DNA of 64,000 bases from the NCBI GenBank assembly GCA_030606565.1, contig JAUWGE010000003.1:1-64000 (forward strand), read 5' to 3'. Under the pieces are notes generated by a model. The model was not told the origin of the DNA and did not search any database. It saw nothing but the letters and a program-made list of their open reading frames with translations. The position numbers were made by a program, and so were the translations under genes. This DNA is from Candidatus Bipolaricaulota bacterium (lineage in GTDB: Bacteria > Bipolaricaulota > Bipolaricaulia > UBA7950 > UBA9294). Positions 18,801-27,028 of this stretch are shown here, piece after piece. Positions within the stretch are counted from its first letter, which is position 1. Each line of letters opens with the position of its first letter.

Positions 18801-21800
18801 TCTTTGGTACTACGATTCCGGTTAAAGACATCGCCGCTGCTATAGTCAATCAGGCGCAGATCGCCTTCTCCATTTATCAGATGGTTATCACGACGGACAT
18901 CGACGGCGATGGACTTCCCGATATAGTGGAAAGACACGTCACCGAGACTGAATACAACGATAGGGACAGCGACGATGACGTCATGTCAGACGGGCTTGAG
19001 ATATTGGTCGCAGGCGGCTACTACGGGGGCAGCCGCCGCCCTGATCCAAATGATCCAGACAGTGATAACGACGGTCTGACGGATGGCGAGGAATATACTA
19101 CCTACGACACAAACCCGTGCGTCGCGGACACGGATTGCGATGGCGTAAACGACGGCGATGAAGTGGACACGTGGGGCTGTAGCGATCCCCGCGACCACGC
19201 CGACCCTCTGGTGGTTGACACCGATGGGGACGGCCTGGACGACGACATCGAGTTCAGTGCCTACCCGTGTGCCTCTTGCCCGTACGTCAACGACGACGAT
19301 TCGGACGATGACGGATTGCAGGACGGCTACGAGGACGCAAACCAGGATGGGACGATCACGAACACCATCGGGGACAACACATCGCACGGAAGCGGGGAGA
19401 CGGACTTCTGCAACTCTGATACTGACGCCGACGGTCTCCTTGATGGAGAAGAGGAGGGCCTGTTCGGCCTGGAGGTCACGCCTGAGGGAGTCTCCGGGAC
19501 GGTCGGAAGTCCGGGAGGTACGATATCACTAGGAGGCTCTGTCACGACGGTCCCCGCACTAGACAGCGACATGGACAACGACTACCTCACCGATTACGAA
19601 GAGGTCAACATCTATCAGACCGATCCCATGGACGCCGATACCGACGACGATACGTTGATGGATAGCATCGAGGTGGCGACGTGGGATGCAACCATTGCTG
19701 CGCGGCTTGTGGCTGCCGGTGTATCGCTGCCGTTTGGTGGATCGACCACGGCCTCTTCCGATGCCCGCGATCACTCGAATCCACGGATGCAGGACACCGA
19801 CGGCGACGGTCTGACCGACGACCTCGAGATCGCATATGGTTGTACGTATGTGAACGACGACGATTCCGATGACGATGGCCTGCAGGACGGCTGGGAGGAT
19901 CGTAATCGTGACGGCGATTGGGACTACACGACGCTGGACAAAACCAGCACCGGTCACGGCATCGGCGAGACGGATCCCTGTGATCCGGACACCGACGATG
20001 ACGGTCTCCTCGATGGAGAAGAGGAGGGCCTGTTCGGCCAAGGATTGGTTGGCGTGGTTCACCCGCTCGGCTCGACGAACCTTGATCCGGCGCTCGACGA
20101 CGACTCGGATAATGACGGGCTGTCGGACTACGAAGAGGTCAACATCACGGGCACAAACCCGCTCCATTGGGACACCGATGGAGACGGGATTTCCGATGCC
20201 GATGAGTTGATTACCACCGGAGGGATATGGCCGAAGCGGACGTTCATTCAGGAATCGGACCCGCTCGATCCGGATACAGACGATGACTACCTTTCAGATG
20301 GAATCGAGTGGACGGTCGGCCACACCTACGCGGGGACCGGTCTTGGAGATTCGACGGCCTCGAGCGTCTTTCGCAAGCTCGGCGGGATCCCTGACACGAT
20401 CTGTCCATACGTCAACGATGATGACTCCGACGACGACGGCCTCCAGGACGGGACGGAGGATGCCAATCACGACGGAACGTGGGGAGTTAACGGTGCGGGG
20501 ATCACGGTTGGGTCGTTCTCAACTCAGGCAACCATGGACGGGACCGTTACCTACTGGGAATGCGATCTCTGCAACCCGGACACGGATGGGGACGGCTTGC
20601 TGGACGGCGAAGAGGTTGCTTTGATCGGCGGCGGGCCGATCCTGGGTCGGCCAAGACCTGTACCGGGTTTCTATACCGTCACCCCGGAGGAGGTCTCCAC
20701 GGTATTGCCACTGGGGACAGGTCCCGCAGGGTCTCCTCCAGGAACTGGGAACAGCCAACTTGGTCCGTATACCTTCATACCCATAGCTGGCGTCCTTATG
20801 ACTGGGGACAAGACCGTCCCGGCGCTCGACGTGGATTCCGATAACGATGGTCTGTCCGACTACGAAGAGGTGAACATCACCGGGACCGATCCGCTCGATC
20901 AAGACTCTGACAATGACACGTTGATGGATTCAGACGAGCTGATTGCCACCGGTGGGACAGTGGATATACCGGGAAATCCTGGGACCGGGCCGCGACGGAC
21001 GTTCGACCAAGAGAGTGACCCACTCGACATCAACACCGATGACGATCACCTGTTCGATCCGCAGGAGTACGCAGGAAGCAGCCTCAGTGGGAAGTCGGGT
21101 GGATTGAGCACTCTCTTGGGTGTGGATCGCGACACGGATTGCCCGTTCGTCAACGACGATGACTCTGATGACGATGGACTTCAGGATGGTTTGGTTGTCT
21201 ACGTTGACCCGCAGACGAGCCTTGGCTATGACTATTCCTATACCCACTACGAAGACTTCGTGGATATTCAGGCGTACAGCGGCCTCGGCGTCGACTCGCC
21301 GGGCTACGCCAAGGTCACGGTTAGTCCCGCAACGGACTACGAGCAATACGACGACACGCTCCAGAACGTGTGCGACTGTGACTCCGACGGCGACGGCCTC
21401 TACGACGGTGAAGAAGTGGCGATCGGGACAGATCCCGACGACTGGGACACCGACGACGATGGCCGCAGTGACTGGCACGAGCACACTGGTGGTGGACCGA
21501 TCCCGACCGACCCGTTCGATCCGGACACCGACGATGACGGCCTGACCGACTCGGTGGAAGTTTTCGGACTCAACCCGACCAATCCAGTCAACGCCGATAC
21601 CGACGGCGATGGCCTGTGCGACGGCGGAACGGGAACCCCGTGGATGATAAGCGGAGATGCTCGCGTCATCGTAAACCCAATCTGCAAGTCCTGCAGCGAC
21701 CCTGGGCTGACATCGTGTGGTACCCTCACACGTGGTGGGAGCGTCGACGGAATCGGGGATCACCCGAATCCACACGGCTACGGCGAGGACAAGGACGGAG

Positions 21801-22993
21801 ACGGGACGTGGGACGGCACAATCGGGCAGCTCTGGCAGTCTGGAGACCCAGGAACGCCTGAGACCGATCCTAATCAATACGATACCGACGGCGATGCGCT
21901 TGCCGACGGCATCGAGGTCCTTGGCTTCTCGACCTCTCGTCAGGGCTGGATCCCAACGACCGATCTCTTCGGTCGCACGATAAACGTGACCTATCCCGCA
22001 TGCGGATGCTTGGAGCCTCTCATCGCCGATACGGATGGAGATGGCCTTGAGGACGGCTACGAGGATAACAACCACGACGGGAACTTCGACTTCTTGCCGA
22101 GTGACTTCGACTACGCGCCCGATCCCCTCCCCGGACCTCCCCAGCCAAACCCGGCGGAGACCAACCCCTGCGATCCCGATACAGACGACGACGATCTGAC
22201 CGACTACGAGGAGCGGTACCAGTCACAGGTTTTCGTGCACTATGATGACCTTACGCGACCATTCAACCCGACCAACCCTCTCGACCACGACACCGACAAC
22301 GATTGGCTGCTCGACGGGTTCGAGGTTAAGTATGTGTGTGTCGCCGTCACTTACTCGCAACTGGACAACGACGGAGATGGCCTCATCGATGAAGACCCGA
22401 TCGATGGGCTCGACAACGACGGGGACGGCCTGATCGACGAGGACCCGGTTGACTTCTTCGTCCGCTTCGTGCCGATGCTCGATCCGACGTGCCGCGATTC
22501 CGACTCTGACGGGTGGATCGATGGATTGGATGACGATCCATGCAACTCCGAGTTGATTCCCCTGCTTCAGCCGGTGCAGATCGAGCCGATAGATAGTGAT
22601 GGTGACGGCTTTGCCGACGCTGACGAGATTGTTGCGGGAACACACCCCAACGATCCAGAGGACTACCCCGTTGCTTACTATGCGATCGACCTTGACTTCG
22701 ATCAGGCGATTGACGACCGGCTGTGGCTGGAGAGAAGTGCTTGGAGCGGCATCGCCAACTCAGTTGTGATCGATATCGACTGTAACGTGCTGATCGATGC
22801 GCGTGTGCAGATCGTCGCCCCGCGCGATGTGAAGCAGGGCGACTTCGACGGCGACGGTGCCGAGGACGACTACCGCTACGTTGTCGAGTACGCATTCAGC
22901 AACTACCGTGTGCTGCAACCGCGGATCGTGTTGACGATCTACGACTACAACGGCGATCTTGTCATCGATCACGCGGAAGTAGTGAGAAAGTAA
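15872..22993 (+). CDS. giant (2373 aa) secreted surface protein: N-terminal Ig-like repeats, C-terminal DxDxDG calcium-binding repeat region
   Basis: signal sequence; repeated TTTVVTSNxxP...GTVTFY..YNGDADYAGS Ig-like units; many DTDGDGLxDGEE / NDDDSDDDGLQDG repeats. Confidence 0.92.
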   Translation: MEKMTDHAMRTALEVGGMTIGSRSRVVIATILALVIALMAGSFGVMACNTEINISYSASPVIGQAVTITWELNTQTCPSVTFAGTLTRCVKSPGSGTCDVLTGGVETSGGKPFISEYLFSPSTAGIYTIEGSYEGCTTCDPQLNSCSAGPVSMPVSQAGTTTSVVSDNNPSTTGENVTFTATVTSSWVGGPAIGGTVTFSANKAVTWVGSNTVAVSGGTASVQASFDANDSPITITATYDETSDANYATSSGNLSQIVLTGTTTVVTSNKNTISTYPGTCENVMFTATVTPVAGSGTPTGTVDFYKGGTTLIGSGTLESAWPFDEVSISTTFYAVESGVSITATYNGDADYAGSDGSLDPDQTVVPANTTTSITSDAPDPSVLGQPYLVTGTVIGSHGGCRPTTGTVTVTDGQGNGCAGDVDLNGDWSCSITSDPTTPAVTYNLTARYNGEDPNFAASGWSASELHTYTNPTTRTEVMGADTPLIVNNTATFTVVVVDTSAIPTIPTGTVDLSVSPYGKGTLLGVVTSITPTTRTLDAAGRCTFTYTPTSADPTPHAVTAVYVPGSHAASTGTFAQEIVKRAADIQLALTPTTAYIYEPVTLQIHVEDDTTEGTPGSLAGEPVTLSTTSVTGWFDAAAPGADYTAILNATGDCTVTYTPGPGEAGTTTITATFDESGVYTEKSTSENLVVNLRPTETRVICSMETLLVNETEFGCTITVKDVAGVGTATAPGGSISSLTTDLSGTSAVYNLSGPTTPSGTDDSKWTFDYLCTGLDDIAGFDIIQADYTASDGIHADSAGVFVQGIQRRPTITTLSGCFSTPDGVTCTATVEEDSGNAGVPVTLEGDFVLVGNPDEDITGCTGLSGASASCVDFDVDSGALVTNVTVRFEPTDNVHRPSMASENVDRSDQFSTGGGDDSDGSNCDDGCGTEGVNITEMLQNLRELNIAVSAIKLGLSQYSILLSLWPEPIIGTGTFVIFGTTIPVKDIAAAIVNQAQIAFSIYQMVITTDIDGDGLPDIVERHVTETEYNDRDSDDDVMSDGLEILVAGGYYGGSRRPDPNDPDSDNDGLTDGEEYTTYDTNPCVADTDCDGVNDGDEVDTWGCSDPRDHADPLVVDTDGDGLDDDIEFSAYPCASCPYVNDDDSDDDGLQDGYEDANQDGTITNTIGDNTSHGSGETDFCNSDTDADGLLDGEEEGLFGLEVTPEGVSGTVGSPGGTISLGGSVTTVPALDSDMDNDYLTDYEEVNIYQTDPMDADTDDDTLMDSIEVATWDATIAARLVAAGVSLPFGGSTTASSDARDHSNPRMQDTDGDGLTDDLEIAYGCTYVNDDDSDDDGLQDGWEDRNRDGDWDYTTLDKTSTGHGIGETDPCDPDTDDDGLLDGEEEGLFGQGLVGVVHPLGSTNLDPALDDDSDNDGLSDYEEVNITGTNPLHWDTDGDGISDADELITTGGIWPKRTFIQESDPLDPDTDDDYLSDGIEWTVGHTYAGTGLGDSTASSVFRKLGGIPDTICPYVNDDDSDDDGLQDGTEDANHDGTWGVNGAGITVGSFSTQATMDGTVTYWECDLCNPDTDGDGLLDGEEVALIGGGPILGRPRPVPGFYTVTPEEVSTVLPLGTGPAGSPPGTGNSQLGPYTFIPIAGVLMTGDKTVPALDVDSDNDGLSDYEEVNITGTDPLDQDSDNDTLMDSDELIATGGTVDIPGNPGTGPRRTFDQESDPLDINTDDDHLFDPQEYAGSSLSGKSGGLSTLLGVDRDTDCPFVNDDDSDDDGLQDGLVVYVDPQTSLGYDYSYTHYEDFVDIQAYSGLGVDSPGYAKVTVSPATDYEQYDDTLQNVCDCDSDGDGLYDGEEVAIGTDPDDWDTDDDGRSDWHEHTGGGPIPTDPFDPDTDDDGLTDSVEVFGLNPTNPVNADTDGDGLCDGGTGTPWMISGDARVIVNPICKSCSDPGLTSCGTLTRGGSVDGIGDHPNPHGYGEDKDGDGTWDGTIGQLWQSGDPGTPETDPNQYDTDGDALADGIEVLGFSTSRQGWIPTTDLFGRTINVTYPACGCLEPLIADTDGDGLEDGYEDNNHDGNFDFLPSDFDYAPDPLPGPPQPNPAETNPCDPDTDDDDLTDYEERYQSQVFVHYDDLTRPFNPTNPLDHDTDNDWLLDGFEVKYVCVAVTYSQLDNDGDGLIDEDPIDGLDNDGDGLIDEDPVDFFVRFVPMLDPTCRDSDSDGWIDGLDDDPCNSELIPLLQPVQIEPIDSDGDGFADADEIVAGTHPNDPEDYPVAYYAIDLDFDQAIDDRLWLERSAWSGIANSVVIDIDCNVLIDARVQIVAPRDVKQGDFDGDGAEDDYRYVVEYAFSNYRVLQPRIVLTIYDYNGDLVIDHAEVVRK

Positions 22994-23041
22994 GGCTTTT
23001 CCAAGCCGAGGCAACTCACAGAAAAGCGAGAAAAAGGCAGA

Positions 23042-23210
23042 TCTCTCGCAGAGACCTGCCTGCCGTTATGTTCTGACAGGCAGGCGCAAAGAACAGCGGA
23101 AGACAGGGCCTGAGAAGCGAAGTGTGGGACAAACCAAGAACAAGAGTGATGTTGATCTGTACCCCTTGGCGATCTTTGCGGCTTGAGCGAGCATAGCGAG
23201 CGGGCGAGAG
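23042..23210. repeat. ctctcgcagagac-family palindromic unit with a nested mini-palindrome
   Basis: ctctcgcagagac ... ccttggcgatctttgcggcttgagcgag..cgggcgagag. Confidence 0.75.
23054..23083. repeat. CCTGCCTG...CAGGCAGG mini-palindrome nested in the larger repeat
   Basis: cctgcctgccgttatgttctgacaggcagg between gaga and cgcaaag of the host repeat arm. Confidence 0.7.
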
Positions 23211-23220
23211 AAAAAAGCTT

Positions 23221-23340
23221 GTGCCTCTCGCAAAGACGCCGAGAACGCAAAGGAAAGCGTTACATAGGGGAAAGAACTAGAACCGAAGGTATCTCTTAGC
23301 GACCTTTGCGGCTTGAGTGAGTGACACGAACGGGCGAGAG
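23221..23340. repeat. ctctcgcaaagacgc-family palindromic unit
   Basis: gcctctcgcaaagacgccgagaacgcaaag ... gacctttgcggcttgagtgag..cgggcgagag. Confidence 0.75.
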
Positions 23341-23783
23341 AAGAAGTTTCAACCCATACATTTCTTTTTCCCACCATCTGTTGGATTTCTCATGGCTTCA
23401 TGGCTTCCTTATAAAATTGCAAATAAACATCGGCTTTAAGACTACCCACGTGAAACAGCGAGGAACCGTTTAACAACGTAGTGAGCACTGCGACACCTTT
23501 GTTCTCTCTGGCACAGCCGCAAGTGCTGTCAACGCGACTCAAAAAGCATGATCTGACCTCGATTTTCACGTTCAGAGATGTCCCCGGAATTCTATTACTC
23601 CCGATTACTCCATGTTGGGCGCCACAGGATACATAAAATTTGCGTCATTGCCCAGCAGCGGGTATACTTAGCACTTGTATCCGCTAGCAATTGGTTCGCA
23701 ACGTAGTCCCAAAAGCAAATTGCAAAAAAAAAATATCGAGCTGAGAGTGCGACTTGGCTCAACGGAGCCAAGGAGTGTTTTTA

Positions 23784-25028
23784 GTGAGATTTGAACAGTT
23801 TTCTCTCGACCGGCGCATCGTCGCCGGCGTCAAACAAGCAGGCTACACCACGCTCACCCCGATCCAGCAGCAAGCCATCCCTGTCGTGCTCGAAGGCCGC
23901 GACGTATTGGGGTTGGCGCAGACCGGCACCGGCAAGACCGCGGCCTTCATGTTGCCCATTTTGCACCGGCTGACACAAGGCGCATCGCGTCAGGTGCGTG
24001 CCCTCATCATCGCGCCAACGCGCGAACTCGCCGAACAGATCCACCAGGCGAGTGTCAATCTGGGCAAGAATACAAAGGTACGCAGCGTCACCATCTATGG
24101 GGGCGTGAGCAAGGGTCCCCAGCTCGCGGCATTGCGACGCGGTGTGGAGATCGTCGTCGGGTGTCCGGGCCGTCTGCTCGACCATATCGACGCCGGCAGC
24201 ATCGATCTGTCGCGTGTTGAGGTATTGGTGTTGGACGAAGCTGACCGCATGTGCGATATGGGCTTTTTGCCCGACATTCGCCGCATCCTCAAAACTCTGC
24301 CGGCGAAACGCCAGACCCTCTTCTTCGCTGCCACCATGCCAAGGGATATCCGAACGCTGGCAGACACGATCCTCAACAACCCGGTCACCGTGCAGATTGG
24401 CACGATTGCACCGGCAAAGACCGTTTCACATGCACTCTATCCGGTCCCCGACGGTCTCAAGACGAATCTTCTGTTGGCGATGCTGGAACGGACGGCGACG
24501 GGCCGTGTGCTCGTCTTCACGCGGACCAAGCATCGTGCTCGCAGCCTTGCCCTCCACCTCAAGAAGCAGGGCCATCGTGTTTCGGCGCTTCAAGGCAACA
24601 TGTCGCAGAATCAGCGGCAGAACGCGATCAACGGCTTTCGCAACGGCAAATATGATATTCTCGTTGCCACCGACGTTGCTGCGCGCGGCATCGACGTGTC
24701 GGAAATCTCACACGTGATCAACTACCACATGCCCAACACGGTCGACGCCTACACCCACCGCATCGGCCGCACCGGCCGCGCCCACCGGACGGGCGAAGCC
24801 TTCACGTTGGCAACGCGGGGGGATGGGCTGATGGTGAGGGGCATTGAAAGAGTGCTGGGCGCCCCGATCGAACGGCGACGGTTGCCAGATTTTGACTACG
24901 GCGCCTTCACGCCGGAGAGCCAATTCCCGCAGAGCCGCCCGAACCAGTCGCGCCTGCCGCGATCATTCCGCAACCGCCGCTCCTACACAGGCCGGCGCCG
25001 CCTCGCGCCAACGATGAAGAGAGCGTGA
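23784..25028 (+). CDS. DEAD-box ATP-dependent RNA helicase
   Basis: AQTGTGKTAAF, PTRELAEQ, VLDEADRM, SAT-like FAATMP, HRIGRTGRA; GTG start 23784. Confidence 0.97.
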   Translation: MRFEQFSLDRRIVAGVKQAGYTTLTPIQQQAIPVVLEGRDVLGLAQTGTGKTAAFMLPILHRLTQGASRQVRALIIAPTRELAEQIHQASVNLGKNTKVRSVTIYGGVSKGPQLAALRRGVEIVVGCPGRLLDHIDAGSIDLSRVEVLVLDEADRMCDMGFLPDIRRILKTLPAKRQTLFFAATMPRDIRTLADTILNNPVTVQIGTIAPAKTVSHALYPVPDGLKTNLLLAMLERTATGRVLVFTRTKHRARSLALHLKKQGHRVSALQGNMSQNQRQNAINGFRNGKYDILVATDVAARGIDVSEISHVINYHMPNTVDAYTHRIGRTGRAHRTGEAFTLATRGDGLMVRGIERVLGAPIERRRLPDFDYGAFTPESQFPQSRPNQSRLPRSFRNRRSYTGRRRLAPTMKRA

Positions 25029-25243
25029 CCGCCGGCTTATCGCGCTGCCTACGACAAACGAGTGAACTGTGCCAGCTATGATTCAGCGGATAGGAGGGAA
25101 TCATTCCGCTCTTGGTCGAGCGGAAAGTGCTAGAGGTAGCTACATTCGAGTGTTTGAATACGAGACGCGACCCCGATCTACCCTGAGCTGCGTGCGGCAA
25201 GCTGACCGTCAGCTCCATCGCATTGTTGGACAGCTCGTACTCA

Positions 25244-25426
25244 TCATACACTAGTTGCCTCACGCGTAGTGTTCGCGAAACGCCACAGACGACGGATTTC
25301 GTCGAATTCGGAGTCTGGGCCGAAGACCGCGAGAAGAGAACGCCATGACTCCCATCCCGGGCCGGAAAAGGTGTCTCGACGCTCAATGGCCGCAATGAGT
25401 ACCGCAAATACCACACTGAGAATCAT
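25244..25426 (-). pseudogene. possible phage terminase large-subunit N-terminal remnant
   Basis: LIAAIERRDTFSGPGWESWRSLLAVFGPDSEFDEIRRLWRFANTT resembles terminase openings (FxGPSWxxWRxxLxAxFG); recognised from memory only. Confidence 0.3.
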
Positions 25427-25574
25427 ACACGCTCAGATATTGGCATCACTATTGTTGCCTGGCATGACGTCGGTATGAAGCTTCTCGATCAGGCGCGGCA
25501 AGCATGTCGAGCCAAGCACTACTCACCGAGGACCGAGAAATAGTACGCTCGTTGGATTGCAGGCAGAGACTATG

Positions 25575-25772
25575 CTAGCTGTCTTTCGCTCTGATCGTCG
25601 TCAGGACTTTCTCGGGAGTGAAAGGAGTCTTCGTTAACTTGACCCCAACCGCATCGTAAATGGCATTAGCGATAGTGGGGATGGGGGCATTGATCCCAAC
25701 CTCAGCAACCGATTTTACTCCCATGGGACCGGTCGGCTCGTAGAATTCGACAAGGATGACCTCAAGCGGCGG
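25575..25772 (-). pseudogene. C-terminal remnant of a xanthine dehydrogenase Mo-binding subunit
   Basis: minus-strand translation PPLEVILVEFYEPTGPMGVKSVAEVGINAPIPTIANAIYDAVGVKLTKTPFTPEKVLTTIRAKDS* parallels the C-terminus of 27029..29359. Confidence 0.9.
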
Positions 25773-25775
25773 ATT

Positions 25776-26915
25776 TCACCCAAGGGCGGCGTACTGTTGG
25801 ATCCAGATCCTATAAAAACGATCAGAAATCAGGAACGAACCGTCACTGCGATCGATGATGTCCTTTTCCAGAAGTGCATCCACCACCCCCTGAGCGGTGG
25901 ACGCAGAACCGAGCTGGTGTCGTTGTAGAAAGGCGGCGGAGAACACCTGAACGCCATCGGCCTCGGTGGCCAATCCGCGCAGGAACCGCCGTTGCATCCT
26001 CGTCAAGGATTCCCACAGCGTGGTGTACGCGTAGTTCTCCCGCTCTAGCAGAAGATTCACCGCGTCATCAATCGTCTCCTCGCCGGCGGAAGCTCCCAGC
26101 TCACACAGCTCCCATACTGAGTGACACAGGTGTTGCGTGTAGAACGGATGGCCTTCTGTGATCCGACAGATCGAGCGAACGTAATCGTCACTGATCTGCT
26201 TCCCGGATCGTTCGAACCGCTCCCGAACAAAGGGGACCCAATCCTCAGTAGAGATCGGGTTAAGAGGGTAGTGCCCCCCAGCGCGATAGAGTGGGCTCGA
26301 CCGGTCGAGTACCATGCGCTGGATCAGATGCTTCCGACTCCCAAGGAAAACATAGGAGACGTCTTCCTGGTCCTGAATTAGGCTGCGTAAGGTCCGTTCA
26401 ACAAGGTCGTTGGGGTATTCCAGGATGCGTTGGAACTCGTCGAACGCGACCACCACGCGGCGCTTACGTCGAGCGGCGATCCGAGCGGGAGCAGACAGAA
26501 CCTCCTCCAAGTCCGGTAGCCTCACTTCGAGCTCGCGCAACTCGAACCGGATCTGCGGGTTTCCTTGGGAGTCGGTCGTCAGCGTCGCGGTGAGCCGACT
26601 AAAGAAGTCTCGCGTTGCCTGGAGCATCCGGTCTGCCGTTGTCGCCAAGGACTCCGTGATCGCCTTGGCAGTCACCGCGACAAACGATTCCGCACCATCG
26701 GTGGGCCAGAGATCGACATAGACGGGGATGTAATCACGTTGTGGCAGTCGACTCAGCACGAGGCGCACGAGCGAGGTCTTACCGAGGCGCCGTTCGGAAT
26801 AAAGGAAGAGGCGTTCGCCGTTCTCCATCGCCCGCAGGAGATCCGCCAGTTCTTGTTTTCGGTTGCAGAAGGCTTCCTCACCGACCACGCCACCGTAGCG
26901 AAATGGGTTCGTCAT
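25776..26915 (-). CDS. AAA-type ATPase (STAND/archaeal ATPase-like) with C-terminal winged-helix region
   Basis: NPFRYGGVVGEEAFCNRKQELADL...LYSERRLGKTSLVRLVL (Walker A), RRVVVAFDEFQRI; probable ATG at 26915 with GAGGAG RBS. Confidence 0.85.
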   Translation of the reverse strand: MTNPFRYGGVVGEEAFCNRKQELADLLRAMENGERLFLYSERRLGKTSLVRLVLSRLPQRDYIPVYVDLWPTDGAESFVAVTAKAITESLATTADRMLQATRDFFSRLTATLTTDSQGNPQIRFELRELEVRLPDLEEVLSAPARIAARRKRRVVVAFDEFQRILEYPNDLVERTLRSLIQDQEDVSYVFLGSRKHLIQRMVLDRSSPLYRAGGHYPLNPISTEDWVPFVRERFERSGKQISDDYVRSICRITEGHPFYTQHLCHSVWELCELGASAGEETIDDAVNLLLERENYAYTTLWESLTRMQRRFLRGLATEADGVQVFSAAFLQRHQLGSASTAQGVVDALLEKDIIDRSDGSFLISDRFYRIWIQQYAALG

Positions 26916-27001
26916 ATTACGCTCCTCGCGTAACGCATTATACGTAATTCTTGCAATCCAATCAAGAAGGTAATTATCCAAATTACGTTCTTCACGTAAC
27001 G
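26916..27001. repeat. 20-bp direct repeat pair attacgYtcYtcRcgtaacg (26916-26935 and 26982-27001)
   Basis: read directly; proximal copy spans the ATPase RBS. Confidence 0.75.
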
Positions 27002-27028
27002 AAGTCTTCGTAATCTGATTGCGGCTGT

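Noticed and set aside
17264-18937. 557-aa antisense ORF opposite the giant gene
   Set aside because: Mirror ORF arising from repetitive Asp/Gly/Thr-rich coding; no RBS or recognisable domain
20930-22075. 381-aa antisense ORF in the DxDxDG region
   Set aside because: Repetitive IVVGI-type antisense of GDGDG codons; same mirror-ORF effect
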